Notes: a model not told the origin generated them from the sequence alone. A DNA stretch of 37,339 nt from Bacteroidales bacterium (GCA_004554255.1 SFNC01000006.1:1-37339), one strand, 5' to 3'. Counted from the stretch's first letter, positions 24,024 through 32,441 are shown. Program-made: numbers and translations.

Positions 24024-24520
24024 GAGCGCGCTCCAAATGAATTACGCTGTCGTTTGAAGTCACGGAAGTTTAGCGATTTCGGCGGCCGGTGCGGTTTCGC
24101 CGTGATGCCGCGCGATGGCATACTTGTTTTCTCTGTGGCCTCGGTGTTTACAGGCTCCGGCTCGTTGATTTCGGGTTGCCCGGGCTCAGCTACCGGAGCC
24201 GGATCTTCGATGATTTCGTTCTGTTCTTCGGGGATTACAATCGGCTCCTCCTCGGAGGCCGCTTCACGCTCCTCGGCAATACGCTTCTCTTCCTCGATGC
24301 GGGCCCGGCGGCGCGCCTCACGGCGCTCACGGGCCTGCTTCAAGCGGTCTATCTCATCGCGAATCCACGAGATTGCAAAGTTGACATATTCATTTTTGGA
24401 GAGTTTGCCATAGACCATGTAATCGTAAATGGCCATTACGGTAAGCTGACGCTGTTCGGGATTGAGTTTATCGATACGTTCAATCCAATCTGCTTTGATT
24501 GTAAGGTTTAGTGCATTCAT
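24020..24520 (-). CDS. Unknown protein with charged coiled coil and acidic proline tail
   Basis: 166 residues, not recognised with certainty. Residues 1-55 (ADWIERIDKLNPEQRQLTVM, then AIYDYMVYGKLSKNEYVNFA) look like a small helical domain and faintly recall DUF6291-type proteins of mobile elements. Residues 55-85 are a highly charged helix or coiled coil with many Arg and Glu. Residues 85-135 are Glu/Pro-rich and probably disordered, and the tail is basic with a KSLNFRDFKRQRN end. No signal peptide. It has a good promoter (24555-24586). The stop codon lies inside the dispersed palindrome, so the C-terminus may have been altered by insertion of that element. Confidence 0.6.
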   Translation of the reverse strand: MNALNLTIKADWIERIDKLNPEQRQLTVMAIYDYMVYGKLSKNEYVNFAISWIRDEIDRLKQARERREARRRARIEEEKRIAEEREAASEEEPIVIPEEQNEIIEDPAPVAEPGQPEINEPEPVNTEATEKTSMPSRGITAKPHRPPKSLNFRDFKRQRNSFGARS

Positions 24521-24554
24521 AGTTGAATTTTTTCGGTTTTAAAGTTTGACAGCA

Positions 24555-24586
24555 CAAAGGTAATGCATTTATTTGCTGTTTGCAAA
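24555..24586 (-). promoter_or_regulatory. Promoter of the unknown coiled protein
   Basis: On the minus strand TACCTTTG (24555-24562) is the -7 box and TTTG (24583-24586) the -33 box, with a 20-nt spacer, 35 nt upstream of the ATG. Confidence 0.7.
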
Positions 24587-24722
24587 TTATCTTTACATTT
24601 ATAACAAACTTTAACTTTTACCACATGTCTAAGTCCCCATTCCCCGAAACCTGGCTGTTCGGAAAAATATCGCAAACCTCTTTAGGTTCAGCAGTTTTTT
24701 TAGCAAAACAAACATAAATAAT

Positions 24723-24753
24723 TTTGAACTTTCCGCAAAAACAGCTATATTTG
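24723..24753 (+). promoter_or_regulatory. Promoter of the murein-peptide operon
   Basis: TTTG (24723-24726) and TATATTTG (24746-24753) fit the -33 and -7 consensus with a 19-nt spacer. The ATG at 24773 follows about 20 nt later. Confidence 0.75.
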
Positions 24754-24772
24754 CGAAAGAAAGCCAATTTTT

Positions 24773-27004
24773 ATGACAAACAAGACCTTACGCATAGCTA
24801 CAGCCGCCCTTGCGCTGGCCTCCACCACCGCCGTGGCTCAACATAAAGACACCCCTGTATGGCTGGAATCGGATTCTGCCGCTGCCATTCAGAACAGAAT
24901 ACGCAGCGATTTTTCCATGTCTCTGGAAGAAGCCCGCGACGCCATTAATAAAAAATACGGGTTGAAACTCACCACCGACTCTATCCGCGAATACGGCCGC
25001 CGCCACTACATAGAGATAATGAATGTCGACGGCAAGGAACGCGTGTTCCACAAGTCGGTGCGCAATCTCGCGCTGCTGCATCCCGCCATGAACGGCAACA
25101 ATCCTCCCCGCGGCGCCCGTGCCTCGGAGATGCGCATCGCATACGTCGACACAATCCTCAATGCCTGCGACAAAGGGCATGGACCCGGTGCCGGACACCG
25201 TATAAGATACCGGTTCGCCATAGACGTACCGTACAACGAGGCTCTTGACGGCGACACTCTGCGCGTATGGATGCCCTACCCCATGCAGACCGAGCGTCAG
25301 CACAACATCCGCACCATAAGCATGTCTCCGCAAGGCTCCCTGACGCCTACCAACACCGGACATAACTCCATTTACTTTTCCGCTCCCGTAGAGAAGGGCA
25401 AAGACGCTCATTTCGAGTATGTTGTGGAATATGACACCTACGGACAGTACTTCAGCCCCGAATACATTCTGAAGAATCTGAGGCCTTACGACAAATCATC
25501 TGACCTATACAAACGCTACACCGCTCCCGAGGCTCCGCATATCATCCACGACAGCGGACTGGCCCACAAAATCGTAGGCAACGAGACAAATCCGTATCGC
25601 CAGAGCGAGATGGTATATGACTATATCATAAACCGTTATCCCTGGGCCGGAGCGCGCGAGTACAGCACCATCCCCTGCATTCCGCAGTATGTGATTGACG
25701 AGAAGCACGGCGATTGCGGCCAGGTTTCGCTATTATACATCTCACTTATGCGCAACCTTGGTGTTCCCGCACGCTGGGAAAGCGGCTGGATGCTGCATCC
25801 CGACGAGGTAAATCTGCACGACTGGGCCGAGGTGTACTTTGAGGGCGTGGGATGGGTGCCGGTTGACACCTCTTTCGGCAGATATACCGCCGCAAAAGAC
25901 CCGCGTGCCCGCAAATTCTACTCCACCGGCATGGACGCCTGGCGTCTCGCCGCAAACAAAACTGTAAGCGGACCGTTTAATCCGGCCAAGAAATATGTGC
26001 GCTCCGAGACTGTGGACGCTCAGCTTGGCGAGGTAGAGACGTCCCGCGGAAATCTTTTTTACCCGGCATGGAAGCGCAATTTTACCGTCTTGTCCACCGA
26101 GGCACTGGATGCTACCCTCCCCGGCAACTCCTGGGCGCTGCCGCGCGTTTCCGTAGCACATGGCCGCGAGAATCCCTCGCACGCCGCCGAGATGGGCACC
26201 CAGATGCTTATGGGTATGCCCCTCCGCATTTTGCAGAAAAAAGGCGACTGGTACCTGGTTGAATCGCCCGAGGGATACCACTCATGGGTAATTGACAATC
26301 TGCTCACGGTAAAGACTCCCCAACAGATGGAGGCCTGGCGTAAAGCCCCGCGTCTGATTGTCACCGCGCCATACCAGACCCGCGCTTTCTACACCGCCAA
26401 AGGCAATGGGCCGCGCGATGTGGTCACCGACCTGGTTCTCGGCGACATCGTGGAAGGCGAGCTTAAAAACGCCGTAAACGGCCGTGTAAAAATCACACTG
26501 CCGGACAATCGCACCGCGTGGGTAAGCACTGCCGATGTCGAGCCCCTCGACAAATGGGCGCAGCAGAATTTCGACGCTCAGAAGATTCTTGACACCGCCT
26601 ATTCCATGGAAGGCAGCCCCTACTTCTGGGGCGGGACATCCATAAAGAATCTGGACTGTTCGGGCCTCTCCAAGGTCTCGTACCTCTCTAACGGCATAAT
26701 CCTGCTGCGCAATGCCTCGCAACAGGCCAAAACCGGCACGCGCATCGAGGCTAAAGACTGGCGCACATGCCGGCCCGGCGACCTCCTGTTCTTCGGAAAT
26801 AAAAAAACGGGAAAAGTGACACATGTTGCCATTTATGACCACGACGGCAACTACATACACTCGTCGGCGAGAGTACGCCGCAACAGCGTGGACCCCGAAA
26901 GCCCGGACTATCTCACCACCGATTTCCTCCATGCCGTGCGCATCGACGGCAACGAAGGCACCCCCGGAATAACACGCGTACGCGAGCATCCCTGGTACTT
27001 TTAA
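24773..27004 (+). CDS. Exported transglutaminase-like / SH3 / NlpC-P60 fusion peptidase
   Basis: 743 residues with a signal peptide (to about residue 22). The N-terminal part is unassigned. A transglutaminase-like cysteine protease core (~240-370) has the full triad: Cys315 in KHGDCGQVSL, His349 in NLHDWAE and Asp365 in VPVDTSFG. Two SH3-like segments follow (~455-515 and ~525-592). A C-terminal NlpC/P60 domain (~600-725) has Cys629 in NLDCSGLSK, His684 in VTHVAIYDH and His696 in YIHSS. NlpC/P60 enzymes with SH3 domains cut the gamma-D-Glu to diamino-acid bond of murein peptides; in Bacteroidota (the BACOVA_00612 type) they neighbour a dipeptide epimerase, as here. The extra transglutaminase core on the same chain is the unusual part. 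First gene of a four-gene run. Confidence 0.88.
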   Translation: MTNKTLRIATAALALASTTAVAQHKDTPVWLESDSAAAIQNRIRSDFSMSLEEARDAINKKYGLKLTTDSIREYGRRHYIEIMNVDGKERVFHKSVRNLALLHPAMNGNNPPRGARASEMRIAYVDTILNACDKGHGPGAGHRIRYRFAIDVPYNEALDGDTLRVWMPYPMQTERQHNIRTISMSPQGSLTPTNTGHNSIYFSAPVEKGKDAHFEYVVEYDTYGQYFSPEYILKNLRPYDKSSDLYKRYTAPEAPHIIHDSGLAHKIVGNETNPYRQSEMVYDYIINRYPWAGAREYSTIPCIPQYVIDEKHGDCGQVSLLYISLMRNLGVPARWESGWMLHPDEVNLHDWAEVYFEGVGWVPVDTSFGRYTAAKDPRARKFYSTGMDAWRLAANKTVSGPFNPAKKYVRSETVDAQLGEVETSRGNLFYPAWKRNFTVLSTEALDATLPGNSWALPRVSVAHGRENPSHAAEMGTQMLMGMPLRILQKKGDWYLVESPEGYHSWVIDNLLTVKTPQQMEAWRKAPRLIVTAPYQTRAFYTAKGNGPRDVVTDLVLGDIVEGELKNAVNGRVKITLPDNRTAWVSTADVEPLDKWAQQNFDAQKILDTAYSMEGSPYFWGGTSIKNLDCSGLSKVSYLSNGIILLRNASQQAKTGTRIEAKDWRTCRPGDLLFFGNKKTGKVTHVAIYDHDGNYIHSSARVRRNSVDPESPDYLTTDFLHAVRIDGNEGTPGITRVREHPWYF

Positions 27005-27054
27005 GACCCCACCCTAATCATCATTTTTCAGAAACCAGTCACACATTTTAATAT

Positions 27055-28191
27055 ATGAATCGCAGAAATTTCTTGCGCACCACCGCTCTTGGCGCCGCCA
27101 TAGCCGTGGCTCCCATATCATTCTCGGCTTTTGGCGAAGCTACAAAAGCAACCGTTAAAGGCGGACGCATGCGCCTGTCCTTTGAACCGTACGAGCTGAA
27201 ACTCAGACACGCCTTCAATCTTGCACGCAACAAGCGCACCACCACCCCCGGTGTGCAGGTACGCATTGACCTGGACGGATTTACCGGATACGGCGAGGCA
27301 TCCATGCCGCCATATCTTGGCGAGAACGTGGCCTCTGTCACAGAGTTCCTCAGCAAGGTGGACCTGTCGCAGTTCGCCGACCCCTTCCGGATTAAGGACA
27401 TCCACGAATACCTGGAAAGAATCGCGCCCAACAACCGCGCGGCAAAGGCATCCGTGGACATTGCCCTGCACGACCTCCTCGGCAAGATTATGGGGCAGCC
27501 CTGGTACAAAATATGGGGCCTGAATCCCGATAAAACACCTAATACCTCATACACCATCAGCTGGAACGACGACCCCGCGGAATTGCAGCGCGAGATAGAG
27601 GAATGCGCACCATTCAAGGTCATTAAAATCAAAATGGGTGTCGGCCACGACAAGGAGCTGGTTGAGGCCTTCCGACGCTTCAGCGATGTCCCCATCTGCG
27701 TGGACGCCAACCAAGGATGGACCGACAAAAATCAGGCCGTGGAGATGTGCAACTGGCTGGCCGAGCGCAACTGTCTGTTTGTGGAACAGCCCATGCCGAA
27801 AGAGATGATTGACGAGACAGCATGGGTGCGCGACCGCTCGCCCCTGCCACTTATCGCCGACGAATTCCTGCAGCGCCTGCCCGATGTTCGACGCGCCGCC
27901 GGCGCATACGATGGCATAAACATCAAGCTGATGAAGTCCACAGGTATGCACGAGGCGCACCAGATGGCCGAACTGGCCCGCGCTCTGGGCATGAAGGTGA
28001 TGATTGGCTGCATGACTGAGACATCCTGCGCAGTGACGGCCGCCGCACAGCTGTCGCCCCTTGTAGACTGGGCCGATCTTGACGGCAACCTGCTCATTGC
28101 CAATGATATATTTGACGGCATAAAGATTGTGGACGGTAAAGTCACCATCCCGGCCGACCGTCCCGGCATCGGCGTTGTTCCCCTGGGCTGA
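27055..28191 (+). CDS. L-Ala-D/L-Glu epimerase (enolase superfamily), Tat-type signal
   Basis: 378 residues. Converts the murein-derived dipeptide L-Ala-D-Glu to L-Ala-L-Glu so that it can be used as ordinary amino acids. The capping domain and barrel show the expected residues: KIKMG (Lys191, Lys193), metal ligands Asp217 (CVDANQGW), Glu244 (FVEQPMP) and Asp269 (IADEFLQ), the opposite-face Lys291 in GINIKLMKS, and the C-terminal DLDG whose DxD is typical of dipeptide epimerases. The N-terminus MNRRNFLRTTALGAAIAVAP fits a twin-arginine signal (RRxFL), so it probably acts in the periplasm after folding in the cytoplasm. It follows the NlpC/P60 fusion at 50 nt, which would supply its substrate. 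Confidence 0.9.
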   Translation: MNRRNFLRTTALGAAIAVAPISFSAFGEATKATVKGGRMRLSFEPYELKLRHAFNLARNKRTTTPGVQVRIDLDGFTGYGEASMPPYLGENVASVTEFLSKVDLSQFADPFRIKDIHEYLERIAPNNRAAKASVDIALHDLLGKIMGQPWYKIWGLNPDKTPNTSYTISWNDDPAELQREIEECAPFKVIKIKMGVGHDKELVEAFRRFSDVPICVDANQGWTDKNQAVEMCNWLAERNCLFVEQPMPKEMIDETAWVRDRSPLPLIADEFLQRLPDVRRAAGAYDGINIKLMKSTGMHEAHQMAELARALGMKVMIGCMTETSCAVTAAAQLSPLVDWADLDGNLLIANDIFDGIKIVDGKVTIPADRPGIGVVPLG

Positions 28192-28195
28192 TAAT

Positions 28196-28792
28196 ATGAC
28201 GCAAATTGCCGAGGACAACAACGAACTGCCCATAGAGCGCCATCCCTGGCCTCCTTTTGTGCCCGATGGCGCGAAAATTCTCTTTATGGGCACTTTCCCG
28301 CCCGGATGCCATAGGTGGAGCATGGACTTTTACTATCCCAATCCCACAAACGACTTCTGGCGCATTATGGGCCTGCTGTATTTCGGTGACAAAAACGCCT
28401 TGTGGATTCCCGATAAGAAGCGCTTTGACCTGCCCGCGATAAAGGAACTGCTCACTGAACACGGTATCGCCATGAACGATACCGCCCGTGCCGTACGGCG
28501 CCTGAAAGGGAATGCCTCGGATAAGTTTCTGGAGATTGTGGAACCGGTGGTGCTGGACGACCTTCTGGCGCTGATGCCGGAATGCCGGAACGTTGTCACT
28601 ACCGGCGAAAAAGCCGCGGGCGTAATGGCTGAACAGACCGGCACACCCATCCCCAAAATGGGAGACAATGTGGTGACTGAAAGCGGGATAACCCTCTGGC
28701 GCATGCCGTCCACCTCCCGCGCCTATCCTATGGCCGTGGAAAAGAAAGCCGAGTGGTACCGTAAGGTCCTTGTCGCCGCCGGATGCCTTTAA
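28196..28792 (+). CDS. Uracil/hypoxanthine-DNA glycosylase superfamily protein
   Basis: 198 residues. The fold is that of the uracil-DNA glycosylase superfamily: ILFMGTFPPG is the motif 1 loop, followed by YYPNPTNDFWRIMG, which resembles the segment of Mug and DNA-deoxyinosine glycosylases; GIAMNDTARAVRR, a central VVTTGEKAAGVMA, and MPSTSRAYPM in place of the usual C-terminal LPSTSPAN-like loop. It would excise a deaminated base from DNA; which base is uncertain. The ATG at 28196 is preferred over an upstream in-frame start because it sits 4 nt after the epimerase stop. Why a repair enzyme lies in this envelope operon is not clear; it may simply share the transcript. Confidence 0.75.
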   Translation: MTQIAEDNNELPIERHPWPPFVPDGAKILFMGTFPPGCHRWSMDFYYPNPTNDFWRIMGLLYFGDKNALWIPDKKRFDLPAIKELLTEHGIAMNDTARAVRRLKGNASDKFLEIVEPVVLDDLLALMPECRNVVTTGEKAAGVMAEQTGTPIPKMGDNVVTESGITLWRMPSTSRAYPMAVEKKAEWYRKVLVAAGCL

Positions 28793-28814
28793 CAGCTTTA
28801 AATTACTTATAACC

Positions 28815-29903
28815 ATGAAATTACGCAATTATATCTTCTTCGCCGCCATTTGCGTGGCATCCGTTGCATCGGCAATAAAGACCGCAGACCTTAAATGGGT
28901 CGACATGAAGGATTATCCGCTTTATGGAACCGTAGCAAAAGGCCAGTCAGTCAACTATGTACGCATCCCCGACTCCCTTAAGGCCGACATGCGTAAAGAC
29001 CTTTACAATCTTGCCGACAACACCGCCGGAATGTACATCCGTTTTGCAAGCGACGCATCGGCAATAGGCGCGAAATGGAAGTCCACACGTAAGTTCAACA
29101 TGAATCACATGACCGCCACCGGTATCCGCGGCATGGACCTTTATACCCTTGACAACGGGAAGTGGACAACGGTCGGCTCGGCCCGCCCCTCCTTCAACAG
29201 CCACAATACCACCACAATGGTAATCACCGACATGGAGCCGCGCATGCGCGAGTACATGATGTATCTGCCTCTGTATGACGGCATTGACTCCATTTACGTC
29301 GGCGTAGACTCCTTGGCGTCCGTAGTGATGCCGAGGGTTGACTCTCCCAAGGCACAGAAACCCATTGTGATGTACGGCACCTCCATACTGCAGGGCGGTT
29401 GCGCCACTCGCCCCGGCATGGCGCACACTTCCATCATCAGCCGAATGCTGGACCGGCAGGTAATAAATCTCGGATTCAGCGGAAATGCCAAACTGGATAT
29501 GGACATAGCCCGGCTTATCGGACAGACTCCCGCATCAGTAATTGTGGTGGACGCAATGCCTAATGTAAAGCAGGAAGAACTGGAAGAGCGCATGAGGCCT
29601 TTTATCGCCGAAATACGTAAGTATCAGCCCGTTACACCAATAATAATGGTTGAAAGTCCGATTTTCCCCTTAATGCGCTTCAACACCGAAACTTTTGCAA
29701 CAATTACTGCAAAGAACGCAGCCCTGCGCAAAATCTTTGATGAACTCACTGCCGCCGGGGACAAGAACCTCACTTACTATTTTGGCAAAGATGTTCTTGG
29801 CGACTGCGTGGAAGGCACTGTAGACAACTATCACTTTACAGACCTGGGATTTACCGTTTTCGCAAATAACCTCGCGCCCGTAATACGCGCCCTCATGGAC
29901 TAA
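28815..29903 (+). CDS. Exported SGNH/GDSL hydrolase (GxDLY type)
   Basis: 362 residues with a signal peptide (IFFAAICVASVASA). The N-terminal beta-sandwich carries the GxDLY motif (RGMDLYTLDNGKW) found in front of Bacteroidota GDSL lipases. The catalytic part has block I PIVMYGTSILQGG with the nucleophile Ser in GTSILQG, block II LGFSGNAKLD, and block V DNYHFTDLGF holding the Asp and His. Such enzymes deacetylate or de-esterify glycans or other surface polymers; substrate is not predictable here. The ATG at 28815 is chosen because the signal peptide begins there; an upstream in-frame start (28770) overlaps the preceding gene. Last gene of the run, followed by a strong hairpin. Confidence 0.88.
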   Translation: MKLRNYIFFAAICVASVASAIKTADLKWVDMKDYPLYGTVAKGQSVNYVRIPDSLKADMRKDLYNLADNTAGMYIRFASDASAIGAKWKSTRKFNMNHMTATGIRGMDLYTLDNGKWTTVGSARPSFNSHNTTTMVITDMEPRMREYMMYLPLYDGIDSIYVGVDSLASVVMPRVDSPKAQKPIVMYGTSILQGGCATRPGMAHTSIISRMLDRQVINLGFSGNAKLDMDIARLIGQTPASVIVVDAMPNVKQEELEERMRPFIAEIRKYQPVTPIIMVESPIFPLMRFNTETFATITAKNAALRKIFDELTAAGDKNLTYYFGKDVLGDCVEGTVDNYHFTDLGFTVFANNLAPVIRALMD

Positions 29904-29919
29904 GACCCCGTTATTAACT

Positions 29920-29948
29920 GCATTGCGGACCGTCGCGGTCCGCAATGC
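29920..29948. terminator. Hairpin terminator after the SGNH gene
   Basis: A 13-bp perfect stem, GCATTGCGGACCG with its complement, and a TCG loop, followed by only a short T-tract. It separates the plus-strand operon from the convergent GH3 gene. Confidence 0.65.
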
Positions 29949-29950
29949 TT

Positions 29951-30061
29951 TCATACGAACAAACCCTGTAAATTGGCATCACGCGGGATGGCCGGTTTCA
30001 CCGCCGCCGTGGCGACAGCGCACATACCGGCAAGTATTGCTGTTGAAACTATTCTTTTAAT
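29951..30061 (-). pseudogene. Remnant signal peptide of a lost exported enzyme, possibly GH3
   Basis: Read on the minus strand, 36 codons encode KRIVSTAILAGMCAVATA followed by AVKPAIPRDANLQ and then a stop. This is a good Bacteroidota signal peptide followed by the IPRD segment that precedes the catalytic domain in many GH3 beta-glucosidases. The expected ATG reads ATT, and the frame ends 9 codons after IPRD. It starts 8 nt beyond the stop of the intact GH3 gene, so it looks like the surviving 5' end of a second gene removed by deletion. The GH3 identity rests on that short motif only. Confidence 0.45.
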
Positions 30062-30068
30062 GGTGCTT

Positions 30069-32297
30069 TTACTTTAAAGTGAAAGATACGGACGAGCGAA
30101 TGTCGTCGGAAGCGGCGGCGGCATGTGCGGTGAACTTGCCGGGTTCGGCAATCCACTCATGCTTATCGGCGTCGAAATATGCCAGGTCCTCGGGGCTGAC
30201 CGAGAAAGTCACATTCTTTGTCTCGCCGGGCTGCAGGAAAACTTTGTCAAAGCCCTTCAGCTCCTTTGCCGGACGCATTACGGACGCCTTATTGTCCGTG
30301 ATATACAGCTGTACGACCTCTGCACCGGCAATACTTCCGGTGTTTGTTACGGGTACAGTGAACGTCATCTTGCCATCGGCGGTCATATCCTTGCTGTCGG
30401 CCGTGATTTTACCGTATTCAAATGTGGTATAGCTGAGACCGTGGCCGAAAGCGAACAACGGTTTTACCTTTTTGGTATCGAACCATCTGTATCCCACCAG
30501 CACACCCTCGTCGTAACTCAGGTCCCAGATGTCACTGTCGGCACGCTTTGTTCCGGGATAGGCGCCCATTGCATGTGCGCCCACATCCTCCAGACGGCGC
30601 GGGAACGTAAACGGAAGCTTGCCGGAGGGATTTACCTTGCCGGTAAGGACATCTGCGATGGAATTACCGGCCTCGCTGCCCAGGAACCAAGCCTGGACAA
30701 TTGCACCGACCTTGTCGGCCCAGGGCATAGCCACGGCATTTCCGCTGACATTCACAACAATAAGGTTGGGGTTAACTGCCGCAAGCGCACTTATAACATC
30801 ATCCTGGCCATAAGGGAGTCCCAGACCTTTACGGTCGCTGTCCTCGCAATCCTGACCGGACTGCTTGTTCAGTCCGCCGACAAAAATAACGTAATCGGCA
30901 TCCTTGGCGGCCGCAACGGCGTCGGCTATCAGCTTTTCCGCCGGACGGCTTTCCGCGAGATTCTGACCTGTTGTCACGCCATTATACTCGCCGGAGACAT
31001 CTCCAACATATCCGCGCTGATATTCCACGCGGGCTTTTCCGGCCAATGCAGCGGTGATACCGTCAAGCGGCAAAACTTCGCGCTGGACTTTTAACGATGA
31101 AGAGCCACCGCCTACAGTCATCATCTTTATGGCATTCTCGCCGACCACCAGAACCTTGCCGTTGGCGAGATTCCTGAGTGGCAGAAGATTTTTACGGTTC
31201 TTAAGCAGGACAATACCGTCAGCGCCGATGCGACGTGCGGCGGCATAGTGCTCCTCGCTGTTCATAGAACCGAATCCGCCCTCGTTATTCATCGCTGTCC
31301 GGAAAATGAGACGCAGAATACGGCGGGCTTTATCATCCAGTTCCTTAGTGCCAATCTTACCGGCGGCGATCATGTCCTCGTACGGCTTGGCCATATAGTA
31401 ATTGTCGTAGGCGTTGCTGGCTCCGGCATGCAGCCCGTTTGTCCAGCTACCCATCTCCAGGTCCAAGCCGTTTGTCACGGCCTCCCCGGTGTTGTGCGTA
31501 CCGCCCCAGTCACTTATCACTGCACCGTCAAATCCCCACTCACCTTTAAGTATATCGTTGAGCATGCGGGGGTTATGGCACAGATGCTTGTCCTGATACA
31601 GACAGTATGCGCCCATTATGGACCATGCGCCGCCCTCGTTTACGGCCGCCTTAAACGCCGGCAGATAAATCTCGTAAAGCGTGCGGTCGTCCACCTTTAC
31701 ATTGGTGTAATGGCGGTTTACCTCGTTGTTATTCAGCGCAAAATGCTTTACACAGGCCGCCACACCGTTTTTTTGCAGCCCCTGTATATAGGGTACCACC
31801 ATTTTTCCGGCGAGGTAAGGGTCCTCGCCCATATACTCGAAATTTCGGCCATTGAGGGGGGTGCGGTAAATATTCACACCGGGGCCGAGGAGCACGTCCT
31901 TACCACGGAAACGGGCCTCTTCACCAAGGCTTTTACCGTACAGATGCGATAAATCCTTGTCCCAGGTGGCAGCCAGACATGTCAGAGCCGGGAATGCCAC
32001 GCAGGAGTCGTTTGTCCATCCGGCCTGCTTCCACTTGTCCCAGAAAACCTCGGGACGCACTCCGTGCGGGCCGTCAGTACACCACAGCTCGGGAATGCCC
32101 AGACGGGGAACGCCGGCCGAAGAAAATTTGGACTGAGCGTGGATGATTCTGATTTTCTCATGCGTGGTCATGCGGCTTAGGGCATCCTCGACGCGCTTCT
32201 CCAGCGGCGCCGACGAGTCCAGATAAACCGGCGTGCCGGCAATGGCGGCAGTAGACACCGCCATTGCCGCACTCATTAATATATTACGAACATTCAT
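30069..32297 (-). CDS. Glycoside hydrolase family 3 beta-glucosidase, exported
   Basis: 742 residues with a signal peptide (ILMSAAMAVSTAAIAG). The N-terminal barrel has GIPELWCTDGPHGVRPE, KHFALNN and the nucleophile motif GAVISDWGGTHN (Asp263). The second alpha/beta domain (KVLVVGENAIKMMTVGGGSS) and a C-terminal fibronectin III-like domain (ELKGFDKVFLQPGETKNVTF) complete the three-domain GH3 layout. It releases terminal beta-linked glucose or a related sugar from oligosaccharides, probably in the periplasm. It lies downstream of a CE1-type esterase on the same strand, consistent with breakdown of a decorated plant polysaccharide. The start region is a 33-bp tandem duplication. Confidence 0.93.
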   Translation of the reverse strand: MNVRNILMSAAMAVSTAAIAGTPVYLDSSAPLEKRVEDALSRMTTHEKIRIIHAQSKFSSAGVPRLGIPELWCTDGPHGVRPEVFWDKWKQAGWTNDSCVAFPALTCLAATWDKDLSHLYGKSLGEEARFRGKDVLLGPGVNIYRTPLNGRNFEYMGEDPYLAGKMVVPYIQGLQKNGVAACVKHFALNNNEVNRHYTNVKVDDRTLYEIYLPAFKAAVNEGGAWSIMGAYCLYQDKHLCHNPRMLNDILKGEWGFDGAVISDWGGTHNTGEAVTNGLDLEMGSWTNGLHAGASNAYDNYYMAKPYEDMIAAGKIGTKELDDKARRILRLIFRTAMNNEGGFGSMNSEEHYAAARRIGADGIVLLKNRKNLLPLRNLANGKVLVVGENAIKMMTVGGGSSSLKVQREVLPLDGITAALAGKARVEYQRGYVGDVSGEYNGVTTGQNLAESRPAEKLIADAVAAAKDADYVIFVGGLNKQSGQDCEDSDRKGLGLPYGQDDVISALAAVNPNLIVVNVSGNAVAMPWADKVGAIVQAWFLGSEAGNSIADVLTGKVNPSGKLPFTFPRRLEDVGAHAMGAYPGTKRADSDIWDLSYDEGVLVGYRWFDTKKVKPLFAFGHGLSYTTFEYGKITADSKDMTADGKMTFTVPVTNTGSIAGAEVVQLYITDNKASVMRPAKELKGFDKVFLQPGETKNVTFSVSPEDLAYFDADKHEWIAEPGKFTAHAAAASDDIRSSVSFTLK

Positions 32298-32343
32298 GAT
32301 TTACTTTTTTAATATATTACTAACATTCATGATTTACTTTTTT
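32278..32343 (-). repeat. 33-bp tandem duplication covering the GH3 translation start
   Basis: Units 32278-32310 and 32311-32343 differ at one base (32288 versus 32321). Each contains the same upstream tract, ATG and first codons on the minus strand, so the ribosome sees two equivalent starts 33 nt apart. Confidence 0.85.
32301..32330 (-). CDS. Nine-residue leader peptide created by the duplication
   Basis: The upstream copy of the GH3 start encodes MNVSNILKK followed by TAA; the stop lies 3 nt before the true GH3 ATG. It copies the first codons of GH3 itself. Translation is likely given the identical upstream context, and termination next to the GH3 start could allow re-initiation. Whether it matters is unknown. 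Confidence 0.3.
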   Translation of the reverse strand: MNVSNILKK

Positions 32344-32441
32344 TGAAATACACGTCCGAAGTACGAGGCAAGTTTAGCCTTGACATTGGGAGCACCTGAA
32401 CCGTCGCGGTCGCCGTCGGCGGCAAGGCCAAAAAAACTCAT
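32334..32441 (-). CDS. Small unknown ORF between esterase and GH3 genes
   Basis: 35 codons starting at an ATG that overlaps the esterase stop (ATGA) and reading MSFFGLAADGDRDG, then SGAPNVKAKLASYFG and a basic end. Codon choice resembles the neighbouring genes, with many third-position C and G. It has no signal peptide or known motif. It may be a translationally coupled small protein, or the C-terminal scrap of a gene lost by deletion. The seven-T run near its start is a possible slippage site. Confidence 0.35.
   Translation of the reverse strand: MSFFGLAADGDRDGSGAPNVKAKLASYFGRVFQKK

Noticed and set aside
24675..24701. Terminator-like AACCT-cttt-AGGTT hairpin with T-tract
   Set aside because: The stem is only five pairs and no gene on the plus strand ends near it; too weak to annotate.
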